A stretch of 64,000 nt of DNA from Nyssa sinensis (Eukaryota > Streptophyta > Magnoliopsida > Cornales > Nyssaceae), in assembly GCA_008638375.1 (NCBI GenBank), contig CM018051.1, positions 34,321,740 through 34,385,739 of the forward strand, in the 5' to 3' direction. A model generated the notes under the pieces. That model was given only the letters and a program-made list of their open reading frames with translations. It did no database searches and was not told where the DNA came from. Each line of letters opens with the position of its first letter. Positions within the stretch are counted from its first letter, which is position 1. Shown here in pieces: positions 23,706 to 35,735 of the stretch. Position numbers and translations under genes: made by a program.

Positions 23706-24758
23706 TATGATGGGATATTAGGTTACACGGAACTCAATTGACTGTTAAAGTGCTAGGTAGTAGGATCTAATCCCCCTGGTACGGGATATCTCTATTGTAG
23801 CATTGCAGTAAAACGGGAGTCCGGTAAGAAATGGATTCCACTAATGAAAGTGATAAGATGACATGTTTGGTAATGGAAACAAGTTTTACCCACATTATTA
23901 TGCATACTTACATGTTTGAAATATATGTTTTATTTGAAGAAGTACATGTTTTAAAGTTATATACTTTATTTGATGAAGTACGTGTTTAGCTTGAACACTT
24001 TAAATGTTTCAAGTGTTATGTTTTAAAGGAATACATGTATATGATGTTATGTTGGAAAATGGAAGCAGGTTTTACCCTCATCTTCACTATGCATGTTATA
24101 TGTTTTGAAGTTATATGTATATGTTTAGTTTGAATACTTTAAATATTTCAAAGCTATATATTTCAAGAAATGCATATATCTGTGTTCAAAGTATACGAGC
24201 AATTGGTGGTGATTATTTTATAAAACTTTTATGTGCTAAACCACTACCAATTGAAACCCCATGACGAATGCTGGAATTACTCACAAGCTTAGATTAGCTT
24301 ACCCGAACTTTGTTCAGACCCCCCTTTCAAGTGATTAAGGGCAATTTTGATTAGAAGACGATAATGAAGAATCTGCCATTTTTGGGAAGACATGTTAAGT
24401 AGTTTCTTTAGGAAACTTGTGAACATTACTAGTATATTTTGTATTAGAAGATCGGTACACTATTATGTATAAGCCCCACGGGGCAACTGAACATGTATTG
24501 TATTTATGAAGTCTTTAAGTTTTATTATGCTCTGTATAATCATGTATACCTATGTGAAGAGTGGTAGTATCGGGCGGATGTGCGTAAATTAAAAATAAGA
24601 AAGAAAAGAAAAAAGTTTTTCACGCTTCCGCAATCACATGTCGCACATCTATTCGATACTGCTGCTTATGTAAGCCTTCGCCCTAAGGTCCCCGGGCCTG
24701 AGGGTGGCGATCGTGATGCGAGATCCGCACAGGGTGGGTTTCGGGTCGTGACACATTG

Positions 24759-25069
24759 AGTATTTTATTGTATTAAATTATTGAGGTAGGTCATGATGCT
24801 TGGATGGATTTGGAAGATTGGCAATGATAAGCCAACATGTTTGAGGATTTCATCATACGTTGTGCCCAATTGGACGAGGTTCCTTTGGGGGGAGAGGGTA
24901 ATGAGAAAGGGTAATGTATTCCATATTGCCTGGTAGAGGGAGAGGTGAATGATCCATAAGTAAGACTGCACATCTTCATGTTACAATGCATCTTGTATTG
25001 ATCTTTCTAAATTTTGTCGAAGAAGTACATTTTAAATTTCGGGACGAAATTTCTTTAAGAGGAGAAGGA
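24759..25069 (+). mobile_element. 3' internal tail and polypurine tract of the gypsy element
   Basis: The stretch resumes gypsy internal sequence after the family-B insertion. It ends ATTTCGGGACGAAATTTC, a phrase common just before the 3' LTR of chromovirus-type gypsy elements, then the purine tract AAGAGGAGAAGGA (25057-25069) abutting the LTR. No chromodomain could be read. Confidence 0.7.
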
Positions 25070-28000
25070 TGTAGAGACCTGAAAAATAAATAAATAAATA
25101 TATATATATATATACAAGTTAAATATATATATATATATAGTTGAGTATGTATATGTATTGTACAAATATAAGTATTGGTATAAATGCATGTATATATATA
25201 TAATGCAAAATTATTATATATATCCATAAGCATGCAAAAGGCATGCAAGTGAAAAAGAAAAATAGAATAGAAAAGAAAAATGAGATGAGTTAGTCGTGTA
25301 TTGTGTGGTGTGTGTAACATATATTATAATATATATACATAGTATCAAGTGAAGCAAAGAATGAAAAGAAAACCAAAAGCAAAAGAAAAAGAAATGGAAA
25401 GTCAAAAAGGAGGAAGTAGGGGCGGTGGCCAAAATAGTGGACTCGAACAGTGCAGCAGATAAATGTGCATATATATGTGTGTACAGGTAGTGTGCAACAG
25501 GAGAAGAAGTGAAAGAAAAGAAAGAGGAAAAGAGAGTAGCAAGTGTAGGTTATAGTTGTAGCTGTTGAAAAGAGAAAAACAAAGAGAGGGGCGGTGCAGG
25601 AAAGATTTATATATGTGTGTGTGTGTGTGTGTGTGTTGTATAGCAGCAGTACAAAAAAAATGAAAAGTGAGAAAAAGTGAGAAAAGAGAGGGAAAATAGA
25701 GCAGCAGGGAGAGACAGAGTGCAGAAGCAGTGAAGAGGTTCATTTGAGAGAGGAAGGGCGATGCTGCAATATTGGATCAGAACTGTGCAGCAAGTGGAAA
25801 ATATATAGTTATATATGTGTGTGTTTGTGATGGTGCAACAGGGGAATTGTGTAAAATACATATATGTGCGTGTGTGTTTGTGTGACGGTGGAGCAGGCGG
25901 CAAATCGGATGGATTTGGAAAACCTGATGTGGTTGCCGTGATAAAATTGAGAGAGAGTGAAGAAAGTTGGTGCAGCAGGGGTACAGGTGCAAAATTTGGG
26001 AGAATTCTAGGCTGCTTTATAAATAAATATATATATATATATATAGATAAATATCATATAGTTAGGAGCTATGGGTTGGAATTACCTACAGCAATTGGAG
26101 CTGCTATTGTAAGAATCAATGAAGCCATTTTAAAAGGTGAATTTTCAGGGGTTACATTCATGAAACAGGGATATATACAGAGCCTGATAACATGGGTTGG
26201 GTTATCAAATTTAGCCTAATGGAGATGTTTTTGAAGGATCTTGGATTCAGGAAAAGAGGATGGTACGGTTTTAAGGGCATTTCTGGTGCTTGCAATTTGA
26301 TGGGCTGAGTTCAAGGAGAATGAGAATTCAAATGATATTTCTTGGGGTATAGGTTCACTTTAGGATTTCCTTGACCTTCCTCAAAATATTCCTCTCTGGA
26401 ATGGTCAAGAGGAAAGTAGTGCAGGCATCATGGCATTGAAGATAATGGTAAGAGAATTGATTGGCAGGTTTGGGCAGACCAGTTAATTTCTGTTGATGAT
26501 GCTTTAGACTCAAATTGGAGCAAACCCCTTGTTGATGTCAATGTACCAAATCTGAAACCAAAAGGTGTTACTATGATGACATTGTTGGCTAAGGCTGCAG
26601 TAATAACGCTTGTCCAGCACTCGGTTGTGAATATGAGCTGTAAAGAAGGGATGAATTGAAGAGGTAGTTGGAGGCTTGTGACAGTTGACTACAATTTTTC
26701 AACGGTTGGCGGTTGGAGTTAAAGTGTACAGTCTCAATGGGATTACAGTGCCTATAGGATGTCGACTGCAACTAGACAAGGTTAGACTAAATTTTTGTTT
26801 GGTTATCTCAAATTTGAATAAGACTTTGTGAAACTATAATGGTACCCAGAAATTATGGTTAATTGTGAATTGACCCAAGTAATAAAATAATATTAAATTA
26901 AATAATTTAAAAGGGGGAAATTACCAAAAATAACCCTAAGTCGAAAAGTAGTCAAACGAACTCCGATTAAAATAAATGAATAGTGAATTTTTATTATTTA
27001 GAGCATTTCGGACTCAAATGTGGAATCTGATTTGTAAAAAGAGGTCTCAAGAATTAAGAATCCGTAAAAGTGCAAAATGACTATTTCACTCTTTTTAGTA
27101 CAGATGTCTGAATTGAATTCCGCAAAAGCCTAAATCAACTTTATTCGATGTTCCCGATTCAATGGTAGAGTCTATTCAAGTAAAATAGATACCAATAGTA
27201 AAGAGACATAAAATTTGATGAATAACATAAATTCATGTGATGATAGGCTAAGACATACTTTGTGAATCTTAGGAACGCCAAAAGGAAAGGAAAATGTGGG
27301 TTGACCTTCTAGATAGATACAATAAGAGGACTACATTATCACCGATTGGTTTGATTGTGTAGCAGACACAACTCCCTAGGGTTGAGACAAACCCTTCCAG
27401 GTATGATATTTTGCTAAGTAAGGAATATGATTAAGTTTAGGAGTGATTTCCATGTTGATTTAAGGATTCGTATGTTTATTCAATTGTTTATCTGCTTATG
27501 TGTTCCTTGTTATTTCTTTGGGAGTTTGGTTAAGTGATAAACGTGAACCATGACTATATGTATATTCCATGTGTTGGTACAGTACGTGATTTATGTTCTT
27601 CGAGAATTGTTAAGATTGTGAATATGTAACTTAAGCATATGTTTAAATGGAATATGTATAGCATACATACATGAGGAAGGAATTTTGTGATTTAAATGTT
27701 ACTGTTGCTTTAAGTATAATGCATTATTTAAAGTATACTTCATGTGTGGATAAAATGTTTCATTGAGATTGCATTGTTTCTTGGTGAAATCAAAGCATGT
27801 TGGCATGGTGTGATTCCTTGAGAACATAGTGTGAGTTGAGCACTTGGTACTATGCAATATGAGGGTATAGATCTTGTGATGAAAAACCCAAAATTGGCCA
27901 TTGGTACTCATGCCAACCGGGACGGACCGTGAAGTGAGACATACGATTGGTACTTATACCAGTGGGGAAGGACCATAAAGTGAGACATGGGTGTGGCATA

Positions 28001-28441
28001 GAGTTTGCATGGGTGTTTCATGCATATTGCTAATATACTGTATTGATAATTTGAAAAGTATATAGATATAAATGTATACTTGCAAATACCACGCCTTAAT
28101 TTTGTTCCTTGCATTGGCATTGTATTATACTAGCTGTCGAGCTGACCCATTCATGGGATATCATATTACAGATGATGCTCCTAGTACTTGAAACTTGATG
28201 AAGTCTTGAAAGAAGGAGAGGAAAAGGACTTGGAAGTACATTTGGCCCTCGAGGCCTATTTTGTGATGTAAGGGCTTAATCCCAAATGACATGAAAGATA
28301 TGTTTATTGAATGTACTTTACGTGTTCATACGTTGAAGAAGATGAATATATGTTTAATTAAATCCATTAAATTGTCTTTTGTTTCCTTTTTTTTATTGAT
28401 TTCACTCACTCCCCGGGTTTGTGGAAATTCGGGGCGTGACA
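25070..28441 (+). mobile_element. 3' LTR of the family-A gypsy element
   Basis: Starts TGTAGAGACCTGAAAAA directly after a polypurine tract and ends GAAATTCGGGGCGTGACA. Its last ~1.44 kb pairs with the 5' LTR remnant at 5330-6776. It contains TA and GT microsatellites (25091-25140, 25612-25636, 26026-26044), a purine-rich region (25340-25750), a PHR1-like gene fragment (26345-26565) and the family-A conserved block (27853-27902). The CCAAA to its right cannot be tested as a target duplication because the 5' LTR start is lost. Confidence 0.85.
26345..26565 (+). pseudogene. Fragment resembling a PHR1-type MYB-CC transcription factor
   Basis: Translation gives NSNDISWGIGSL, stop, DFLDLPQNIPLWNGQEESS. 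After a +1 shift it gives RIDWQVWADQLISVDDALDS, NWSKPLVDVNVPN. From family knowledge, the W-Q-x-W-A-D-Q-L-I-x-D-D-x-L-x-S-N-W motif lies just N-terminal to the MYB domain of PHOSPHATE STARVATION RESPONSE 1-like proteins. Neither the MYB nor the coiled-coil domain follows. One stop and one frameshift show it is dead. It lies inside an LTR, so it is probably a transduced or captured host exon. The identification rests on recalled motif similarity, not on a search. Confidence 0.68.
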
Positions 28442-30063
28442 CCAAACATTTTCCTCTACTCATCCTTGGTGGTCCTAATATCACAGTTCAAATAACACTT
28501 AATGCTAACTCAAAATGTAACTCAAACTTAATCATTACTTTCTCATCCTTATTGGTCTAAATGGACCTTGTTTTTGGGTTTAGAAGCCTTGAAAACCCTA
28601 AGATAGGTCCTCTCTCGATTCCTAAGTTCATTAGGTAGCTTATTCTTTTCTTTTGGGTATAATGATAAATTTTCCCTTCCATGTATCATTTTCTTGTTAC
28701 TTAATTTGCCATAACGAACTTCATTTTTAGGTCTAATGGCCCTTAAAACCATAAGACAGGTCTTTCTATATATATATATTTTTTTACACTCCTTTGGTAG
28801 CTTCACTATGATTGCAATCACGTTTGGAATTATTTAGATTGTTGTACCATATTTTTGAAACCTAATTTAGTAAAATGGACTTCATCGTTGAGTCTGAAAC
28901 ATCAAGAAAAGTTGGATTAGACCTTCTCTGGTGTTTATTTAGCTTAAGCCACAACTAGAGGCATTTTGGTAATTCTATATTTTATGTATCTAACTTTTTG
29001 GCACTTCATTTTCCAAAATGGACTTTACTTTTGAATCTATAATGTCGAACATAGTTAGAAAAGGCCCTTTCGTAATTTTAATTGGGCTCCATTTATTATC
29101 TATTAATTTATTATATTATATTATATTATATTATATATATATATATATATATACATAAGTGTGGCAATTAAGTAGTGCCACAACAGTGGCCTGGTGGTTA
29201 AGATCTAGTCGAAACTTTGGTTGGTCTCAAGTTTTGTAGCAACCTTGGCCTGTGTTAAAGCATAATCACGTAATTAAGTCTACTTAAGAAGAGTTTAGAT
29301 CCTTAATTAACCATGTTATGGATTTTATGCCTAAGTATGTAATTTACCTAAAAGATTAATACAAGAGGCATTCCTTCCCACCTTTAGGGAATGAGACAGT
29401 TGGGATCCCTCTAAATCCATAAAAAGGATGACACATGTTTTTCCCTTTTTTCGGCATTGGCACCTACACTATGTTTGGGATATATTGATATTGTGTGCTT
29501 GTGATGCATACGGGACATTAAAGTGTGTCCTCTGCGAACTTGCATTAGATTTTGCATGCTACTTGCTTGTGTATTTTGAGAAACCCTATTGAGCATTATG
29601 GCTCACCCCTGCTGTTCATGAGAATGGCAAGTATTGACTTGATGGACGATAGTAAAGAAGCATTGAGAGATAGACTAAATTCAGTGTATTACTTAGTTAC
29701 ATTTATGTATTTATTCATTTATATTTATTAAGTGTGCCTATATCCTTATCAGATATTCATGTGTATAGGACGTATATATATTGGACTATAGAGTTGGCTC
29801 CGAACACCACTACATTGTGCCGTATTGTTGGATGATTGGTATAGACCCTTTGATTGTAATCAATTTTATTTAATCCTGCTATAGGACTTGAATAAGTCTA
29901 ATCAGAGAATCGAACCAAAACTGATTAACGAGAAAACCAATTAAAAGAAATTAAAAAAAATCGCTTATATTTTATGTACTTGACTAGGATGGTTAGTCAT
30001 ATTACCTTCCTTTTGGGGTCCTAATTACCCCTTAGTCCGGCCGTGCGTGTCAGGGGCGTGATA
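28442..30063 (+). mobile_element. Degraded LTR remnant, family E
   Basis: It contains 'aaccctattgagcattatgg' followed by 'ctcacccctg' (29583-29611), which matches the reverse complement of 55635-55680, and 'gaaggtaat'-type sequence matching 55258. It ends GTCAGGGGCGTGATA near 30063, similar to other gypsy LTR ends here. The start is not identifiable. A (TA)n tract lies at 29130-29152, and a tRNA-like A-box motif (TGGCCTGGTGG) near 29188. No coding region was found. Confidence 0.5.
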
Positions 30064-30650
30064 GTGCAACTCGAGCAGACCGGGCTCAAGTTGAGTCATG
30101 TCCAAGCCTAACCCAAGTTCTAAAACAGTCAACCCGAGCCCAACCCAAATTAAAATTTATTAGTATCGAATTCAATCAGAGCCCGACCTGATCCTGATTA
30201 TTAATTCCAATTTTTAGATTTTATTAAAAAAAAAAATTTAATAAATTGTTGTATTTTTTCTTATTTGATTATACACTAAAAGTTTCAATAATTTCTCTCA
30301 ATTTCTCCTATTAAAAGAAATCAAAAAATCATTAAAAAAATCCTTCAACATAATTTAATTTTTTAAAAAAATAATAAAAGTCAACAAATTTTTGAAATTA
30401 TATAGATCTAAATAATAATTCTTGTAAGGATTTCTACTAATCTAATGGTGAATAACTAAAGTATAAAAAATATAATATACAAAATATTGAATTCAGGCTC
30501 AGGTTAGGCTTGGGTTTCCAAGGTCTCAACCCAAGCTCAATCCTAATCTAGATCAGACTTGAGTATTTTTGCCTAAACACATCCCAAAGTGTAAAAAATA
30601 AAACCCAATTCCAAAAATACTTGGGTTGGCCCGTCAAAGTTGCACGCCTA
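30064..30650. mobile_element. Palindromic MITE-like element with GTGCAACT ends
   Basis: Left end GTGCAACTCGAGCAG and right end CAAAGTTGCAC are inverted. Next to them, inside both ends, lie mutually inverted 'cgagcccaaccc' and 'gggcttgggt' style blocks, separated by an AT-rich middle. There is no coding region. Superfamily is uncertain (hAT-like is possible) because no clear target duplication was found. Confidence 0.4.
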
Positions 30651-31132
30651 ACCTCACATGAAGTTTTGTAATTACACTATCATCCTCTAATTTTATTGAA
30701 AATGTAGAGACCTGAAAATTGAGGATAAAATTTTCATTTTTTCCAGTAGGACATTATTCTTGCACAGTTTGCTGGTAGGGTGTTAAACATTCATCATTTA
30801 GGTATAAGTCATGTTTAGGAGCATAATTTGAATATTCTATAGAAGATAAACATGCTTATAATGTTAAAATACACCTACTGTAAAAATTTGAGCCTAATTG
30901 GAGATAGTTTTAAAAATTAGACCAAAATGGCATCCCGGGTGGCCCGGGTGAAACCAACCAAACCCGGCCACAATAGAAAAATTATTTTTTAGAAAATTTT
31001 AATTTAAAATAATTTTAATAACTTTGGCTAAAGTATAATATTGAATTACGGCGTTTCGGGACGAGTTATAGTGTAACGGGGCCTAGATTCATTAAGGGCA
31101 AAAGGGTCATTTTTTTCCTTTTGCCCCTTGAC

Positions 31133-31140
31133 TATAAATA
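31133..31140 (+). promoter_or_regulatory. LTR TATA box
   Basis: TATAAATA in GACTATAAATACAGCC is the counterpart of 13255-13262, at a similar distance from the LTR start (about 430-450 bp). Confidence 0.7.
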
Positions 31141-33154
31141 CAGCCCTTAGAGTTAAAAAAATCACATTTGGTTTAGAGAAAGAGCAGAATACGCGCAGGG
31201 AGAGAGAAGGGAAGAGAAAACCTAGGTTTTCTAATCTTCAAGCTTCCAAAACACACTTCTAGGCTTAGATTCTCACAAAGGTTCCTTCTAGGAAGTTGTT
31301 CCCCATGCCAAGGAATATATTCTCACTAATCGGTTCAGCTGTGCAGCAAACACAACTTCCAAGGGTTGAGAAAATCCCTTTTTGGTATGATATCTTGTTA
31401 AGTTAGGAATACATTTAAATTTTCTTGCCTTTCTATGTGTTGATTGAATGATTTAGGTAATTACTTGATGTTAGAAAATCACTTAGATGGTAGTTACTTT
31501 GAAAACCTAGAGTTGGTTGTTTATGTATTTCTGTGTTCTTTGTTATTCTTTGGGAATTCGGTAAAGTGATAAACATAAACCATGACTATATGTATAATCC
31601 ATTGTATTTTAGTTTATATTCATGCAGACAAAATCTTGTAATTGAAAAGTAATGATTTATTCAAGGTGTTGGTGTTTTATGTATTTTGTGATCTTAGAGA
31701 ATTTTTCAAAGTGATGAACATGTAACTTGTTTATATGTTTGATTCATTACATTCTAACTTATGTTCATGTAGAAAAACTCTTGTGGTTTGAGAGTTATGA
31801 TTTATTCCATGAGTTGGTAGTTTGTGTATTTGTATTTTCTTTGAGAAATTGTTAAAGTAATAAACATGAAACTTGATCACATGTTTAATTCATTGAATTG
31901 TGACTTACATTCATATAGACAAAGTGTTGTGAATTTGAAGTTATGTTTTACTTTATGAATGGGGCATATTTTAAGTTATACACTATGTGGTCGATGAAAT
32001 GTCTCATAGAATTTGCATTGAGAAAAATCAAGGCATCTTGACATACTTGAATCATTGGAAACATAACGTGGGTTGAGCACTTGGTGCTATGCATTATGAC
32101 GGTGTAGATCTTGTGGTGAAAAACCCAAAATCTGGCCAATGACAGTACTCGCGGGCTGACGGGGGCAGACCGTGAAGCGAGACATGGGTGGCATAGAGTT
32201 GTATGTGTGTGTCATGCATATTGACATTGTATATCATTGAGGGATTACGGGGTTATAACTTTTAAAATGTACACTTGCACATGCCATGCCTTAAATTTGT
32301 CCCTAGCATTAGCATTATGTCATACCAGCAGTTAAGTTGACCCCTCGTGGGATATCATATTATAGATGAGGCTCCCGGTACTTGAGACTTGAGGAAGTCT
32401 TGAAAGAAGGAGGGGAAGGGGACTTGAATGGACATTTGGCCCTTAGGGCATATTTTTGTATGTATGGACATAAGCCCAAATGACTTGTATTTCAGTTTGG
32501 AAAAGTAGTGGATTATAAGTCTTGGGCCATTTTAAAGTGTAAGGGTTTAAACCTAAATGATATGTAGGATATTTTTATTCAATGAGCATCATATGTATAT
32601 ATATTAAGACAAATAGATGTGTATGTTGAAATAAGAGATGTATGTTTAATTTACATGAATTGTGGCCACCGAGTGAGGGTGGGTTGTAATATACTTATAC
32701 ATGTGAAGTATTGTGAATATTAAGTGGGAAAAAGGCTTGGAAAACAAAGGAGGTTATGTTGAAATTTTATGAAAAATTAAAAGACTTATTAAGTGTGTAA
32801 AACACCTTTTAAATAGGTGGGAAGGATGTCAAAAATGAAGGTTTAGAAAACTTGGGTAAATAGGCTAAAAATAGAATAAAAGTGGCTTGAAAAACTTTGG
32901 AAAAAAATTGGCAAAACAGAGAAATTTAGTCACAACTACTACAGTAAACCTACAGAAAAATGGAAAATCAAGTTGCAGTTGTTATAGTAGAACAGCCCCT
33001 GACCAACCCCCCTACCAGCCAGCCGCCCAGCCTGGGGACGCCACCCAACTTGCCATGCCATACCCCCCTCCACGTGCGCTGGCACCCTAACCCCTGCACG
33101 TTCCACAGCCTGCCTACTGTTGCCCCTGCATGACACCCCCTTGACACCAGCCCT

Positions 33155-33490
33155 TTGGCCACATTTTGAGTCACGTTTGGGCGCCTTTTTGAGCCATGTT
33201 TGGGTACATTTTTGGACCATGTTTGGGCACCCTATTGGGCCATGTTTGGCCAACCTTTCGGCCATGTTTGGCCACCCTTTTTAGGCTATTTTTGGTCACC
33301 TTGTGGAGTCATGTTTGGCTACTCTTATAGGCCATGTTTGGCCACTTCCCTGGACCACTTTTGGTATACTTTTTGACCTATTCTTGGCTTATGTTTTAGG
33401 GCATTTTGGGGCCTATTTGGGGTCACTATTCCAAGGTATATTTAAAGACATTTTGGGGTTATCTTGAATGCCACTCTTGAACATGCCTTA
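33155..33490. repeat. Degenerate minisatellite (GCCATGTTTGGCCACC-type units)
   Basis: Roughly a dozen units of about 24-28 bp with the core 'catgtttgg' and 'ccatttttgg' follow a GC-rich tract. A weaker version is present at 14140-14340 in the related LTR. It is non-coding. Confidence 0.65.
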
Positions 33491-33705
33491 GACTAATTTT
33501 GGCCATAGGTTAAGGAGATATTTGACTACCAATTGAGACTTATTTTGGGTGAGTCTAGTTAACAAATTTTTATTTTCATTTTGGGAAAAACATGAGAAAA
33601 TGAATGAATGAGCAATTAAAGTTCAACTTATGACCCTTCATTTACTTTTATTATTTCATTTCACTTACTTCCCGAGTTTGTAGAAATTCGGGGCATGACA
33701 GAAAA

Positions 33706-34559
33706 ACTACACATACCTCTATTCCAGTCCATTTCTTTTAAATAAAAGTCGCCCATTTATTTTTTGCATTTTTTTAGTTTTGACCTATTTTTTTTAACTT
33801 TTTTTATTTTCAAATAAATATTGATTAAAATATTCTTGATAAAAAAATAAAAGCATAAGTTATTTACTTTAAACTTATATTTATATAAAATAAAAAATTC
33901 TTTAAAAACAATTTTAAAAAATTAGTCAAAATTGAAAAAATATAAAAAAAGGAACATGAGGGGTATTTTTGTCATTTTAGAAAAAATTGTACATGAGGGG
34001 AGGTATGTGTAATTTGTTAGTAAAAGTAGAAAAGGGCAATGTAATTTCAGAAATTTTAAGGAAAGTCTTTGTAATTGTCAAAAATCTCAAGGGAGGTTAG
34101 TGTAATTTATCCACTAATTTAAATTAATGGAATATTTTTTGTATAAATTAATGACACTAATATAATTAAACATATTTATTAAAATCAAATCAAATAATAT
34201 AAAATAACATATTTATTTAATCCATGTTTGAGAGAGTGCCTAAGAGAGTTATCTTTTGTAAGTTTCTTTAAAGGTAAAATTGTCAAATTAATATTTTTCA
34301 CTTTGGGCAAAAACGTAATGGTGTGGCAGTCTACGATGGAATTTTAGTCTTTTTAGCACAATAAGGGAACTTTTGGTAGCTATAAATTGCAAAACGTTTT
34401 TGTCACAATGTCTAACGGCTATATAACAATAGGGGGAAATCTTTTCCGACAATTAAAATAGAAGAGAGGTTAGTGTAATTTTTCAAACGTCGAAAAATCC
34501 ATGTATATTTTCACTAAACCTCTATGGGGGGTCAATGTCATTTACCCTATACTTTATTG
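33706..34559. other. AT-rich sequence with transposon-terminus-like motifs
   Basis: Motifs of the form 'ggaggttagtgtaattt' (34092-34108), 'gaggttagtgtaattttt' (34465) and inverted 'acacatacctct' (33709) resemble the ends of plant non-autonomous DNA transposons. Element borders cannot be assigned, and there is no coding sequence. Confidence 0.35.
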
Positions 34560-35277
34560 AAGTGCAGTACTATTGTCCATCATCAAATTGATGGACAAAT
34601 GAAGGTAGCGAATAAAACATAAAGGGGATTTATTTTAAAGTGTTGTAGAGACAAACTAAGGCATTAAGACCATGCTTTGCCACAAGCGGAGTTTGTATAC
34701 AATACCATGTTGTTGATAGTCCCATAAAAAGTCACCTTTTGTAGATGTTTACATCACTCCATCAAAATAGTTGATTTGGTTTGATTGCCTAGAGGGTTTG
34801 GTGTGAATGTTACAACAAAACATATGGTTGAACAAGTTCAAGTAGTGTAGGTTGAGGTGATGTAGAAATAGAAAAAGATTAATGCCAACAAGAAAGTTGT
34901 AGATAAGTATAGGCAAGCCAAAATGTTCAAGAAATGAGATTTTGTTTTGATTTTCTGACCCAAAGAGAGGTTTTTTTGTTAGCAATTACAACAATTTGAA
35001 GCTAAAGAAATATGGGTCATACAAGATCATATGTAAAGTTAATAATAATGCATACGTTGTTGACTTATCAGAAAATATGGGTATCTCAAGGACCTTCAAC
35101 TTTGCTAATATATATGAATACCATGAAGAAGAGTCTCTATGTCCAGATTACAACTCAAGGTCAAGTTCTCCTCAAGTGGGTGGGAATGATATAGAACAAA
35201 TGGTGGAAGAATTTATGAAGCAATGGGAACAAAAAAAATTCCAATTCCAAGTCAAATTGGCTTGTGATAGTAATTGA
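34560..35277 (+). pseudogene. Ty3/gypsy integrase C-terminal fragment
   Basis: Degenerate translation includes STIVHHQIDGQMKVANKT (from the A-Y-H-P-Q-T-D-G-Q-T-E region), HALPQAEFVYNTM, and after several stops an open stretch: LKKYGSYKIICKVNNNAYVV, DLSENMGISRTFNFANIYEY. These match the C-terminal part of gypsy polyproteins (K-x-G-P-x-K-I-x-K-x-x-x-N-A-Y-V-V-D-L-P). The frame from 34996 runs to a stop at 35275-35277. No LTR was found with it. Confidence 0.8.
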
Positions 35278-35735
35278 AAACACTTTCGATTTTTTTTTTT
35301 TTGGTGCTAGTCACCTCAACATAATCATACCCAAAATATCTTATTTTTTACCTAAGATGACCCAATAGACAAAACTTGCAAATACGATTGAAATTGATTT
35401 TGGCCAAATACATGCGTTTCGGCATTCAATTGCGCATTTTTTTTTAAATTTTAGAAAAATCATAATCGTTTAATTACTTTACGTAAGAAACTTTGATTGA
35501 GTTGTCGTTTGCAATAAGCTTCCCTTTCTAGCAAGTTTCTAATTTTGGGCATAATTTCAATTTGTCCCAATTTCACTTTTTGAGTTTCTCTATTATTTAC
35601 TTGTTTTAATAAAATTTTCTTACTAGTTGTGGTTTCTTAGTCAAATTGGTAGTTTTTTTTTTTATCTTTATGAATATTGTGGAAGAGAGATCTATTGTTC
35701 AGTTTTTTTAGGACAACAAAAACATCAAAACCGCT
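35278..35735. other. No recognised feature
   Basis: AT-rich sequence between the gypsy fragment and the TRIM-like element. No reading frame, repeat or promoter motif that I can support. Confidence 0.4.

Larger units (their letters stand above)
10689..24753 (+). mobile_element. Solo LTR, family B, with three nested insertions
   Basis: Starts TGTAATATCCCGACCC and ends TTTCGGGTCGTGACA. Flanks are CATTG at 10684-10688 and CATTG at 24754-24758, a perfect 5-bp target duplication. Its own sequence is in three pieces (10689-12589, 19876-20890, 23711-24753). They total about 3.96 kb, close to the 4.01-kb uninterrupted family-B copy at 44028-48040 that they match in order. Insertions are family C at 12590-19870 and family A at 20891-23705. 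There is no primer-binding site or coding region after the LTR, so it is solo. Microsatellites of TA and GT type lie at 10889-11045. Confidence 0.88.
30703..33700 (+). mobile_element. Solo LTR, family A
   Basis: Starts TGTAGAGACCTGAAAATTGA and ends GAAATTCGGGGCATGACA. GAAAA flanks both sides (30698-30702 and 33701-33705). A TATAAATA box lies at 31133-31140, the conserved block at 32091-32139, a GC-rich tract at 32990-33140, and a degenerate minisatellite after that. No primer-binding site follows, so it is solo. Confidence 0.9.

Noticed and set aside
25214..25992. Overlapping Phe/Ser/Cys-rich frames on the minus strand
   Set aside because: They mirror a purine-rich tract of an LTR; low complexity.
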